64,000 nucleotides of DNA from an uncultured Gemmiger sp. (lineage in GTDB: Bacteria; Bacillota; Clostridia; Oscillospirales; Ruminococcaceae), in assembly GCA_944388165.1 (NCBI GenBank), contig CALXHS010000023.1:38500-102499 (forward strand). Direction: 5' to 3'. The notes beneath the pieces were generated by a model that was not told where the DNA came from, made no database searches, and saw only the letters and a list, made by a program, of their open reading frames with translations. How positions within the stretch are numbered: position 1 is the stretch's first letter; each line of letters starts with the position of its first letter. This document shows positions 51,838 through 60,872 of the stretch, piece by piece. The position numbers were made by a program, and so were the translations under genes.

Positions 51838-52710
51838 ATGGGTCTCAATTCCAAGGAGCGGTTCTCTTTTGCCAAAGGCTACCGGGGCCGGACTCTTTTC
51901 CTGATGTTTGACTTTGCCCTGCTGGGCGCGCTCATGTGCATGATGGTGCTGCCCCTGATCAAGGTTCTGGTGGATTCGGTGGACCCCACCAGCTATGGTG
52001 TCCGCCTGATTCCCCGGGTGGTGGATTTCAGCGCCTATGAGATGATCGTGCGCAACTCCACCCTGTACCAGCCTTTCCTGGTTTCCATCTACACCACGGT
52101 GGTGGGCACCATCTTCGGTCTGCTGGTCACCACCATGGGCGCCTATGTGCTGATCCAGAAAGATATGCCCGGCCACCGGCTCATGGGCAAGCTGGTTCTT
52201 GCTACCATGCTGTTCAACGGCGGCCTGATCCCCACCTACCTGACCATCAAGAACCTGGGCCTGATGAATAATATGCTGGCCGTCATCGTGCCCTGCAGCG
52301 TAGGCGCTTACAACACCATCCTGATGAAGAGCTTCTTTGCCTCCATCCCCGGGGAACTCTTTGACTCCGCTGCCATTGACGGTTGCTCGCCCTTCGGCGC
52401 GTTCTGGCGGATCATGCTTCCCCTGTCCAAGCCGGCACTGGCTTCGGTGGGCCTGTTCATCGCCGTGGGTCTGTGGAATGAATACATGCACTTCATTCTC
52501 TATATCACCGACCCCGAATGGCAGAACTTCCAGGTGAAGGTTCGTTCCCTCATCCTGGAGGACGGTTTGTCAGGTACATCCATCACCCTTTCACAGGAAA
52601 TGCTCAAATCCGCCACCGTGGTTGTGGTTGTGGTGCCGTTCCTGCTGATCTATCCCTTCGTCCAGAAATACTTCACCAAGGGCGTGACCCTGGGTGCCGT
52701 CAAGGGATAA
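51838..52710 (+). CDS. ABC sugar importer permease, YtcP/AraQ family
   Basis: This 290-residue permease starts directly after the first permease stop. It has six helices and the EAA loop GELFDSAAIDGCSPFGAFWRIMLPLSKPAL. The length and the N-terminal FSFAKGYRGRTLFLMFDFALLG match YtcP-type partners of LplB. With LplB it makes the translocation channel. No ATPase gene follows. Confidence 0.92.
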   Translation: MGLNSKERFSFAKGYRGRTLFLMFDFALLGALMCMMVLPLIKVLVDSVDPTSYGVRLIPRVVDFSAYEMIVRNSTLYQPFLVSIYTTVVGTIFGLLVTTMGAYVLIQKDMPGHRLMGKLVLATMLFNGGLIPTYLTIKNLGLMNNMLAVIVPCSVGAYNTILMKSFFASIPGELFDSAAIDGCSPFGAFWRIMLPLSKPALASVGLFIAVGLWNEYMHFILYITDPEWQNFQVKVRSLILEDGLSGTSITLSQEMLKSATVVVVVVPFLLIYPFVQKYFTKGVTLGAVKG

Positions 52711-52724
52711 CCCTCTGTTTGGTA

Positions 52725-52754
52725 TTGCGGCGCAGCGCAAACGCCGTGTACAAT
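52725..52754 (+). promoter_or_regulatory. Possible secondary promoter for the binding lipoprotein
   Basis: TTGCGG (52725-52730) and TACAAT (52749-52754) are 18 bp apart in the 81-bp gap. An extra promoter would give the binding protein the excess usual over its permeases. Confidence 0.5.
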
Positions 52755-52791
52755 AGAACTAATCGACCCCATAGAAGGAGGAAAACCAACG

Positions 52792-54294
52792 ATGAAAAAA
52801 CAAATCGCAATGCTGCTGGCAGCGGCCAGCTTTGCCACCCTGCTGGCGGGCTGCGGCGCTTCCGGCACCACCTCGTCCGAAGGTGCCGCGGGTTCCACCG
52901 GCTCTGCCTCGGCTTCCGCCGAGACTGCCGGCAATGCCTATGAAAATGCCGCCAAGCCGGAATCCATTACCTGGTGGGTCCACGACGGCATGAAGCTGGA
53001 AGAAGGCACCGACCTGTGGGTCGAGGAGTTTGAGAAAAAGACCGGCATCGGCATGGACCTGCAGATCATCGACAACAACGAATACTACACCAAGCTGGAA
53101 CTGGCCTATGCTTCCGACACTGTCCCCGACACCTTTGACCTGGACGGTGCTCATCTGGGCACCTACGCTGCGCAGGGGGCCATCGCAGACCTCACCGATC
53201 TGGTGAAGGAGAGCGGCCTGTACGATAAGATCGACCCCGCGCTGTGGGATTCCCTGACCCTCAACGGCCGCATCTACGGCGTTCCCCGCGAAGTTCCCTC
53301 CGCCTGCGTGACTTACGTCCGTAAGGATTGGCTGGATCGCCTGGGCATGGATGTTCCTACCACCTACGATGAATTCATCGAGATGCTGACCCGCTTCAAG
53401 AACGAGATCCCCGAATGCACCGTTCCCTACACCGCTCCCGCCATGGAGAATGTGAACATTGCCCAGAATATGGCTGAGTTCTTCCAGGGCGCTACCCTGG
53501 ATTACACCAAGGTGGACGGCGTCTGGGTTGACGGAATGGCACAGGACAACATGGTGGAAGCCCTGCAGCGTGTGCAGGATGCGTATGCCGCCGGCCTCAT
53601 CGACACCGAAGTGGTCACCAACACCACCAGTGCCTGCCGTGACGAATGGTATTCCGGCGGTGTGGGCGTCTTCGCCTACTGGGGCGGCAACTGGGGTGAG
53701 ACCCTGACCAGCCGCGTCAAGCAGAATGTCCCCGAAGCCGAAGTCGTGGCCATTCCCCCCATCGAGGGTGCCACCTACCTGTACAGCGCTCCCTCCGTTC
53801 AGGTCATCTCCTCCAAGCTCAGCGAAGAAGAGATCGCTTCCATCTTCAAGTATTTCATCGAGTATGCCCATGACGGCGCCGAAGGCCAGGTCCTCTTCCA
53901 GAGCGGTGTGGAAGGCGTCCACTGGGCCCAGGACGGCGACAAGCTGGTTCCTCAGCCCAGCCTCTCCAACCCTGAAGAAACCTTCCGCAAGGCCTGGATC
54001 ACTCCCTGGATGAGCACCAACCCCCTCACCGTCACCGACAAGAACATGGACCTTGAACCTGCCATCACCGAGTCTCTGGCTATGGTTGACGCCTATGCCC
54101 AGCCGCTGTATGTCTTCCCGGTGTCCGAGACCCGTACCATGATCAATTCGGATCTGACCACCACCCGTCTCAACGTCTTTGCCCGCGTCATGATGGGCCA
54201 GATGTCTCCTGAGGAAGGTGTGGCCGAATACAAGGCCCAGGCGGAAGCTCTCGGTGTGTCCACCGCGCTGGAGGAAATGAACGCCAACAGCTGA
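52792..54294 (+). CDS. Sugar-binding lipoprotein of the ABC importer (LplA-like)
   Basis: This 500-residue lipoprotein has a type-II signal ending LLAGC (lipobox Cys 21), then a Ser/Gly/Ala-rich linker. The family-1 solute-binding fold follows: ESITWWVHDGMKLEEGTD, LDGAHLGTYAAQGAIADLTDL, GVPREVPSACVTYVRKDWLDRLG. The C-terminus shows the usual RVMMGQMSPEEGVAEYKAQAEALG helix. It is tethered outside the cell and captures oligosaccharides for the LplB/YtcP permeases. The start follows AAGGAGGA. The gene is followed by an attenuator-like hairpin. Confidence 0.94.
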   Translation: MKKQIAMLLAAASFATLLAGCGASGTTSSEGAAGSTGSASASAETAGNAYENAAKPESITWWVHDGMKLEEGTDLWVEEFEKKTGIGMDLQIIDNNEYYTKLELAYASDTVPDTFDLDGAHLGTYAAQGAIADLTDLVKESGLYDKIDPALWDSLTLNGRIYGVPREVPSACVTYVRKDWLDRLGMDVPTTYDEFIEMLTRFKNEIPECTVPYTAPAMENVNIAQNMAEFFQGATLDYTKVDGVWVDGMAQDNMVEALQRVQDAYAAGLIDTEVVTNTTSACRDEWYSGGVGVFAYWGGNWGETLTSRVKQNVPEAEVVAIPPIEGATYLYSAPSVQVISSKLSEEEIASIFKYFIEYAHDGAEGQVLFQSGVEGVHWAQDGDKLVPQPSLSNPEETFRKAWITPWMSTNPLTVTDKNMDLEPAITESLAMVDAYAQPLYVFPVSETRTMINSDLTTTRLNVFARVMMGQMSPEEGVAEYKAQAEALGVSTALEEMNANS

Positions 54295-54333
54295 TCACCA
54301 ACCATTCTCTGTCCTCTGTGTGATAACGAAGGA

Positions 54334-54370
54334 GGGGAGCGGGAGCTTTCCCGTTCCCCTCTTTCATTTT
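54334..54370 (+). terminator. Attenuator or partial terminator
   Basis: GGGGAGCGGGA pairs with TCCCGTTCCCC (one G-U) and is followed by TCTTTCATTTT. It probably lowers expression of the hydrolase genes below that of the binding protein. Confidence 0.7.
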
Positions 54371-54404
54371 GTCTGCCGGGCCCCGCCTGGTGAAAGGAGA
54401 AACC

Positions 54405-55667
54405 ATGACCATTGATCTGACACAGTTTGCCCCCGAAAAAGGGGCGCACTGGACCCAAGCCTTTGCCGCTGCGCTGGAAGCCCTGCGTCCGGAGGGCGGT
54501 GTGCTTCGGGTGCCCGCAGGCCGCTATGAAACCGGTCCTGTACGCCTGTTCTCCCACACGGAACTGCGGCTGGAACCGGGGGCGGTTATCGCCTTTGTGG
54601 CGGAGCCGGAAGCCTTTCCGCTGCAGGAATGCCAGTATGAAGGGCGGATCACCCGCCGCCCCCAGCCCTGCCTTTCCGCATTCGGGGCGCAGGATGTGGC
54701 CGTAACCGGGCAGGGTGTTATTGACGGCGGCGGTGCCGGCTGGTGGGCTGCGCACCGGGCCGGGACCCTACAGCATGGACGGCCCTACCTGCTGCATTTT
54801 GAGGACTGCACAAGGCTGCGCATCCAGGGCGTACACTTGCAGAACAGCCCTGCTTGGACGGTCCATCCGCTTCGCTGTGCGGATGTGATCATTCGGGACA
54901 TCTCCATCAGCAATCCCTATGATTCCCCCAACACGGACGGCATCAATCCGGAAAGCAGCCGGGATGTGCGTATCCTGGGCTGCCGGGTGGATGTGGGGGA
55001 TGACTGCATCACCCTTAAATCCGGTACCGAGGATACCCCCGCCCCTGCCCCCTGCGAGAATATCGTCATTGCGGATTGCTGCCTGGTCCATGGCCATGGG
55101 GGCATTGTCATCGGCAGCGAGATGAGCGGCGGTGTACGCAATGTGACTGTGACAAACTGTGTCTTTACAGGCACTGACCGGGGGATCCGCATCAAGACCC
55201 GGCGCCGCCGGGGCGGTCGGGTGGAAAATCTCCGCTTCTCCAATCTGGTCATGGACGGCGTGCTCTGCCCCTTTGTCTTCAACATGTATTACTGCTGCGG
55301 TACCAGGGAAGAAGACCGTTGGGTATGGGAAAAGACCCCCTATCCGGTGGACGGCGGCACGCCCTTCTTCGGCAATATCAGCATCAGCGGGGTCACTGCC
55401 ACCGGGGTGCGGGCTGCGGCCGGTTTCTGCTGGGGGCTGGCGGAAAGCCCGGTGCGGGGGCTGTCCATCCGGGACTGCCGCATTGAGATGGAACCCGGTG
55501 CGGAACCGGGGGTGCCGGCCATGATGGGCGGCTTGGAAACGGTGAGCGGCGCAGGATTCATGCTGCGCAATGCCCGGGAACTGCTGGTGGAGGGTGTCAC
55601 CGTGATCGGACACCGCGGTCCCGCTTTTGACGCTGACCAAACCGTGACGGGAAAACTGCCCGAATAA
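54405..55667 (+). CDS. GH28 polygalacturonase-family hydrolase
   Basis: This 420-residue parallel beta-helix enzyme has all the GH28 catalytic signatures: NTDG (D178), GDDC (D199, D200), GHGG (H231) and RIK (262-264). It hydrolyses alpha-linked galacturonic acid, or galacturonic-acid/rhamnose, bonds in pectin. There is no signal peptide, so it works on imported oligomers, perhaps as an exo-enzyme or rhamnogalacturonan hydrolase. The ATG 54405 follows GAAAGGAG. It is first in a run of four co-directional hydrolases. Confidence 0.93.
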   Translation: MTIDLTQFAPEKGAHWTQAFAAALEALRPEGGVLRVPAGRYETGPVRLFSHTELRLEPGAVIAFVAEPEAFPLQECQYEGRITRRPQPCLSAFGAQDVAVTGQGVIDGGGAGWWAAHRAGTLQHGRPYLLHFEDCTRLRIQGVHLQNSPAWTVHPLRCADVIIRDISISNPYDSPNTDGINPESSRDVRILGCRVDVGDDCITLKSGTEDTPAPAPCENIVIADCCLVHGHGGIVIGSEMSGGVRNVTVTNCVFTGTDRGIRIKTRRRRGGRVENLRFSNLVMDGVLCPFVFNMYYCCGTREEDRWVWEKTPYPVDGGTPFFGNISISGVTATGVRAAAGFCWGLAESPVRGLSIRDCRIEMEPGAEPGVPAMMGGLETVSGAGFMLRNARELLVEGVTVIGHRGPAFDADQTVTGKLPE

Positions 55668-55679
55668 AAGGAGAAAGCC

Positions 55680-57215
55680 ATGCTGTACAACTGTGTGAAC
55701 AAAGACTGCTATGAAAATCCCGTGCTGGAGATGGACTATTCCGACCCGGATGTGATCCGCGTGGGGGAGGACTACTACCTGGTCTCCTCCAGTTTTACCT
55801 ACCTGCCCGGCGTGCCGCTGCTCCATTCCCGGGACCTGATCCACTGGGAACAGCTCAGCTGGTGCCTGCCCCGGCTGCCCTTCGCCCGGTATGACCTGCC
55901 TGCTCACGGCTGCGGCAGCTGGGCACCGTCCATCCGGTACCATGAAGGGCGGTTCTACGTCTTTATCCCGCTGCCTGACGAGGGAATCTTTGTGGTCACC
56001 GCCACCGACCCCCGCGGCCCGTGGAGCGAACCCCACTGCATCCGCGAAACGGTGGGGTGGATCGACCCCTGTCCTTTCTGGGATGAGGACGGGAACGCCT
56101 ATATGGCCCACGCCTTTGCCAACAGCCGTTGCGGTATAAAGCACCGTATCGATGTCTGCCGCATGTCGCCCGATGCTTCCCGCCTGCTGGATGACGGCGT
56201 TCAGGTCTACTGCAATCCCCAGCTGCATCCCACCATGGAAGGCCCCAAAATGTACAAGCGGGAAGGATACTATTACATCTTCGTCCCGGCGGGCGGGGTG
56301 GCCACCGGCTGGCAGACTGTCCTGCGCAGCCGCAGCCCGCTTGGTCCCTATGAGGCCAAGGTGGTGCTCCACCAGGGGCAGAGCGCGGTCAACGGACCTC
56401 ATCAGGGCGCATGGGTCACGACCCCGGAAGGCGCAGATTGGTTCTTCCATTTCCAGGATGCCGGTGTCCACGGGCGTATCCTTCACCTGCAGCCCATGTG
56501 CTGGGTGGACGGCTGGCCGGTCATGGGCCGTGATCGGGACGGGGACGGCATCGGGGAACCGGTGGACAGCTGGCCTTTGCCTCTGCCCGCTGCCCTGCCG
56601 CAGCATCCGCTTCAGCCAGATGACGGCTTTGAGGGCCCCGACCTGGCGCTGTGCTGGCAGTGGCAGGGGAATCCCCGGCAGGAATGGTACCGGGTGGAGA
56701 ACGGGCTGCGGCTCTTTATGCCGCCCTGTGCCCGGGGAGAAAGCCTGTTGTGGTATATGCCCAATGTTCTGACCCAGATCGCGCCTGCAAAGCAATACAC
56801 CATGCGCACCACCCTGACCCTGGAAGACGGGGAGGATGGGGATGAGGCCGGGCTGACGGTGATGGGGCACCGCTATTCCGCTCTTTCCCTGCGCCGCACG
56901 GGGGGAGAATACCGGCTGGTTTTGACCCGGGGTCTTGTGACCGAGCGGACCGCCCAGGGAGTGGCGGTGGAGCAGGTGGCGGCGGAACAGCCTTTCCGGG
57001 GCAATACCGTATCCCTGGAACTGCGGTTTGACCCCGATGGCATGGTGCGCTATGCCTGGGCCATCCCCGGAAACACTCCCACCGTGATCGGTCCTGCCTG
57101 CCCGGCGGACAAATCCACCTGGTCGGGGGCACGGCCCGGCCTGTTTGCACGCAATCACCTCAACCGTCCTACCTCCGGCAGCGCCCGGTTCGACGGCGCC
57201 CGGTTCGGAATCTGA
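55680..57215 (+). CDS. GH43-family glycosidase
   Basis: This 511-residue GH43 five-blade propeller enzyme has the catalytic base Asp in YSDPDVIRVGEDYYLVSSSF (D22), the pKa-modulating Asp in VGWIDPCPFWDEDG and the acid Glu in TMEGPKMYKREG. A C-terminal beta-sandwich follows. The family acts on arabinan, xylan or galactan side-chains; subfamily and substrate are not readable. AAAAGGAGAA precedes the ATG. No signal peptide is present, matching the intracellular pattern of the locus. Confidence 0.92.
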   Translation: MLYNCVNKDCYENPVLEMDYSDPDVIRVGEDYYLVSSSFTYLPGVPLLHSRDLIHWEQLSWCLPRLPFARYDLPAHGCGSWAPSIRYHEGRFYVFIPLPDEGIFVVTATDPRGPWSEPHCIRETVGWIDPCPFWDEDGNAYMAHAFANSRCGIKHRIDVCRMSPDASRLLDDGVQVYCNPQLHPTMEGPKMYKREGYYYIFVPAGGVATGWQTVLRSRSPLGPYEAKVVLHQGQSAVNGPHQGAWVTTPEGADWFFHFQDAGVHGRILHLQPMCWVDGWPVMGRDRDGDGIGEPVDSWPLPLPAALPQHPLQPDDGFEGPDLALCWQWQGNPRQEWYRVENGLRLFMPPCARGESLLWYMPNVLTQIAPAKQYTMRTTLTLEDGEDGDEAGLTVMGHRYSALSLRRTGGEYRLVLTRGLVTERTAQGVAVEQVAAEQPFRGNTVSLELRFDPDGMVRYAWAIPGNTPTVIGPACPADKSTWSGARPGLFARNHLNRPTSGSARFDGARFGI

Positions 57216-57227
57216 AAGGAGCCTGCG

Positions 57228-59087
57228 ATGGAAATACAACAATATGTGGAACGTCTGGAAACCGGCCGGCCGGAACTGGCCCGGGAATGGCTGGCAGCCC
57301 ATCCCGCCGTTATGAATGCGTCGGATGACCAGGGCGTTCCGGTGGTGCTCCGCGCCATGGAAACCGGCAGCGAACCCCTGATCCGGTATCTGGTGGAAGA
57401 TACCGTGACCAAAGTGGCCGTCCGGGACCGGGATGGAGCCGGTGTGCTGCATTATGCGGCACGCCGGGGCAGCCCTTCTCTGTTGGCCTACCTGGTGGAA
57501 CGCCTGGGGTTTGATCCCCTGGAAAGTGACAGCCATGGCGAAACACCGCTGGAAACCGCCCGCCGGTTCGGCAATACTGCCGGGGAAACCTACCTGGCGG
57601 CGGCAGCCGGCTTCGGGGTGGAAGAGGGCTTCAAAAACCCCGTACAGTCCGGATTCATGCCGGACCCGTCCATCGTGCGTGTGGGGGAGGATTACTATAT
57701 GGTCAACTCCTCCTTTACCTGGTACCCGGCTCTGCCCATCTCTCATTCCCGGGACCTGGTCCACTGGGAGCGGATCGGCTACGTTTTTACCCGGGAAAAT
57801 GCTCCAGGTCTGCTGGAAGGACTGGACAGCGGCCACGGGCTTTGGGCGCCGGACATTTCCTTCCAGGACGGGCGTTTTTATGTGACGGTGACCCTGCGCC
57901 GCAACGATGATGACCCTCATCCCCGTGCCCAGCTTGTTACCAGCGCAGCCCGGCCGGAGGGACCTTATGACCCGCCCGCCGTACTGGAGATCGACGGCAT
58001 CGACCCTTCCCTTTTCACCGATGATGACGGAAGCCGGTATATGCTGCTCAACCGGGGTGCGCGGCTGGTGCCCCTCAGCGCCGATGCCCGCACCGCGCTG
58101 GGCCCGGCGGAACTGATTTGGGGCGGGCAGGACCATCGGGCCAGCGAGGGACCCCACATGTTCAAGAAGGACGGGTGGTACTATCTGCTGCTGGCCGAAG
58201 GCGGGACCGGTATGGGCCACCATATCACGGTGGGGCGCAGCCGCCATCTGCGCGGCCCCTACGAGCGGTGCCCCCACAACCCGGTGCTGCAGCAGCGGGA
58301 CCCTGCGGCGCTGCTGCAGAAATCCGGACACGGTGATTTTGTGGAAACCCAGGCGGGAGACTGGTGGGTGGTGTACCTCTGTGCCCGCCCGGTGGATGGA
58401 TTCTCCCCCCTGGGCAGAGAAACCGGCCTGGACCCGGTGAGCTGGACGGCTGACGGTTGGCCGGTGGTGAACTGTGGCCGGGGACCGTCGGCTCTGCAGT
58501 GCCGCCCTGCGCTGCCGTTCTTTGAGCCTGCTCCCATGAGCCCGGACCCGGAGGCTCACAACACCTTCTGGGCCAGTCAGCGCTGTCCCACGGGCGCCCG
58601 CTGGGAAAACGGTGTCCTCACCCTGCCGGGCAGCCCGCTGCCGTTGGAAGAACGGGACAGCCGGGCGGGCCTTTACCGGCGCCAGACCGCGCTGTGCTGC
58701 CGCTGGAGTGCCCGGCTTCTGGAATCGGAAGGAGACGCCGGGCTGGCTGCCTACTATGATGAATTCTCCTTCCTTCTGCTGGGCCGGGAGGCAGAGACCG
58801 GGGAGCTGGTCGCCCGCATGCGGGACGGCAGAATGGACCGGGTCCTGGGCCGGGCAGCCCTTCCGGCAGGACCGGTCTGGCTGCGGATGGAAGCGGAAAA
58901 CCTCACCCGCCGCCTGCTGTACAGTACCGATGGAAAGACCTGGAATCTTCTTGCCCTGGTGGAACGGGCGGAATGTCTGGCTGATGAAGGCGTGGGTTTC
59001 GGAAAGCGCTTCACCGGTACGATGCTGGGCGTCTATGCCGTGGGCGGTGCGGCCCGGCTTGACCAGCTGGAAATGGGTGATTTATGA
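57228..59087 (+). CDS. Ankyrin-repeat / GH43 fusion glycosidase
   Basis: The first 130 residues of this 619-residue protein are ankyrin-like repeats. Visible units are DDQGVPVVLRAMETGSEPLIRYLVE, DGAGVLHYAARRGSPSLLAYLVE and HGETPLETARRFGNTA. A full GH43 domain follows, with base Asp 146 in MPDPSIVRVGEDYYMVNSSF, the second Asp in IDGIDPSLFTDDDG and Glu in SEGPHMFKKDG, and a C-terminal beta-sandwich. Ankyrin repeats bind proteins and are rare on glycosidases; they may dock this enzyme to the importer or a partner hydrolase. There is no signal peptide. GAAAGGAG precedes the ATG. The stop overlaps the ABC gene start. Confidence 0.9.
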   Translation: MEIQQYVERLETGRPELAREWLAAHPAVMNASDDQGVPVVLRAMETGSEPLIRYLVEDTVTKVAVRDRDGAGVLHYAARRGSPSLLAYLVERLGFDPLESDSHGETPLETARRFGNTAGETYLAAAAGFGVEEGFKNPVQSGFMPDPSIVRVGEDYYMVNSSFTWYPALPISHSRDLVHWERIGYVFTRENAPGLLEGLDSGHGLWAPDISFQDGRFYVTVTLRRNDDDPHPRAQLVTSAARPEGPYDPPAVLEIDGIDPSLFTDDDGSRYMLLNRGARLVPLSADARTALGPAELIWGGQDHRASEGPHMFKKDGWYYLLLAEGGTGMGHHITVGRSRHLRGPYERCPHNPVLQQRDPAALLQKSGHGDFVETQAGDWWVVYLCARPVDGFSPLGRETGLDPVSWTADGWPVVNCGRGPSALQCRPALPFFEPAPMSPDPEAHNTFWASQRCPTGARWENGVLTLPGSPLPLEERDSRAGLYRRQTALCCRWSARLLESEGDAGLAAYYDEFSFLLLGREAETGELVARMRDGRMDRVLGRAALPAGPVWLRMEAENLTRRLLYSTDGKTWNLLALVERAECLADEGVGFGKRFTGTMLGVYAVGGAARLDQLEMGDL

Positions 59088-60844
59088 TGAAAGACGGGGA
59101 ACATCGAAGACGCCCTGTGTCCATGAGCTCGCTGCGTCAGATCGCGGCGCTCTACCACGGCCATTGGGGACAGCTTTTCTGGGCGGTGCTCTGGTTCGTC
59201 ATCAAGCATGCGCCCGCCTACGTGACGCCGGTGGTCACCGCCAATATCATCAACATCGTGACCGATCCCGCACACCATACCATGGGAGAATTCTGGATCA
59301 ACCTGACGGTGGGCTGCCTTTTTGTGGCGCAGAACGTTCTTACAGCCTGGCTGCATACCCGGGCGTACTCCGGCCTGACCCGCGGTATCGAGATGGAACT
59401 GCGGGGGGCCATGGTGGACAAGCTCCAGCATCTGTCGGTCCAGTTCCACACCCGTACCCAGTCGGGACGGCTTCTCTCCAAGGTCATGCGGGATGTGGAA
59501 AATGTGGAGCAGATGCTCCGTTCCTGCTTCGGCACACTGGTGCCGCTGGCCACCAGCGTTACGGCGGCGGTGGTGGTCACTGCCTTCAATGACCCGCGCA
59601 TTCTATGGCTGTATCTGCTGGCGGTGCCGGTGGCGGGATGCACGGTGGGGGCTTTCCGCCGTCCCATCCGCCGCTCCAACCGCAGTTTCCGGCGGGAGAT
59701 GGAAAAGACCCAGGCCGCGGTGGGCGAAATGCTGGAAATGGTCCCCGTTACCCGGGCCTATGGTCTGGCTGACCGGGAAGCAGAACGGATGAACCATCTG
59801 CTGGCCGGGGTCAAGGATTCAGGATTCCGCCTGGATACCACCAACTCGGTTTTTGGAGCCACCAGCTGGGTGGTTTTTCAGCTCTTCCAGATGATCTGCC
59901 TGGGCTTTACGGGTTCGCTGGCTTACCGGGGGATCATCAGCGCCGGTGAAGTGGTGCTCTACCAGAACTATTTCGGCCAGATCGTCACGGCGGTGTCGGG
60001 GGTGGTCAATCTTTTCCCCACATTGGCCCGGGGCCTGGAATCCCTCTCCAGCATTAATGAGATCATGGAAGCAGATGAGGTGGAACCCAACGGACAGACT
60101 CCCGCTCCGGCGCCTCTGAGGGGAGAAGTCTGCTTTGAAGGGGTGGCCTACCGCTATCCCGACGCTCCCGGTCCGGTCCTGCGGGACTTTACCCTGCGGG
60201 TGCCGGCGGGGCGCAGCGTGGCCATCGTGGGGCCCAGCGGTGCCGGCAAAAGCACCTTGCTCAGCCTGCTCATGGGGTTCATCCAGCCGGATGCCGGCCG
60301 GATCACGGTGGACGGCATCGATTTGACGGAGATGGAACTGAAAAGCTACCGCAGTCAGCTGGCTGTGGTCCCTCAGAACACCATTCTGTTTTCCGGTACC
60401 TTGCGGGACAACATCGCCTATGCCGCACCGGGGGTTTCGGATGAGGAGATCTGGCGTGTCATTGACCAGATCGGCCTGCGGGACCTGGTGGAAGGGCTTC
60501 CCGGTGGATTGGATGCCAGCTTGTCTGAACATGGCGGAAACTTTTCGGGCGGGCAGCGCCAGCGCATCGCCATTGCCCGCGCCCTGATCCGCCACCCCCG
60601 GATCGTGATTCTGGATGAAGCCACCAGTGCGCTGGATTCCGCCTCGGAGCAGCTGGTGGCACAGGCTACGCAGCGGCTCATGGGACGCTGCACCACCTTC
60701 ATGGTGGCCCACCGTCTGTCCACCATCCGCAGCGCCGACCACATTGTGGTGGTGGAGGATGGCCGGGTGGCCGAACAGGGCAGCTACGAAGAACTGATGG
60801 CCCGCAAGGGTCGTTTCTATCAGCTGAAAGTCCTGCAGCAATGA
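59084..60844 (+). CDS. Exporter-type ABC transporter (membrane + ATPase)
   Basis: This 586-residue half-transporter has a six-helix type-1 exporter domain in the first 330 residues, with coupling loop segments such as DVENVEQMLRSCFGT. The ATPase has Walker A GPSGAGKST, signature FSGGQRQRI, Walker B IVILDEATSAL and the H-loop AHRLST. It works as a homodimer unless a partner exists elsewhere. Placed between a GH43 and a GH95 gene with its start overlapping the former's stop (ATGA), it is translationally coupled to the hydrolases. Whether it exports sugars, or imports against its class, is open. Confidence 0.92.
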   Translation: MMKDGEHRRRPVSMSSLRQIAALYHGHWGQLFWAVLWFVIKHAPAYVTPVVTANIINIVTDPAHHTMGEFWINLTVGCLFVAQNVLTAWLHTRAYSGLTRGIEMELRGAMVDKLQHLSVQFHTRTQSGRLLSKVMRDVENVEQMLRSCFGTLVPLATSVTAAVVVTAFNDPRILWLYLLAVPVAGCTVGAFRRPIRRSNRSFRREMEKTQAAVGEMLEMVPVTRAYGLADREAERMNHLLAGVKDSGFRLDTTNSVFGATSWVVFQLFQMICLGFTGSLAYRGIISAGEVVLYQNYFGQIVTAVSGVVNLFPTLARGLESLSSINEIMEADEVEPNGQTPAPAPLRGEVCFEGVAYRYPDAPGPVLRDFTLRVPAGRSVAIVGPSGAGKSTLLSLLMGFIQPDAGRITVDGIDLTEMELKSYRSQLAVVPQNTILFSGTLRDNIAYAAPGVSDEEIWRVIDQIGLRDLVEGLPGGLDASLSEHGGNFSGGQRQRIAIARALIRHPRIVILDEATSALDSASEQLVAQATQRLMGRCTTFMVAHRLSTIRSADHIVVVEDGRVAEQGSYEELMARKGRFYQLKVLQQ

Positions 60845-60872
60845 TTCTGCCGGGGCGGGAAAGGAGAGCAGT

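Noticed and set aside
54768-58559. 1263-codon leftward frame
   Set aside because: It runs antisense to GH28 and GH43 genes with His/Pro/Gly-rich composition typical of GC-rich shadow frames.
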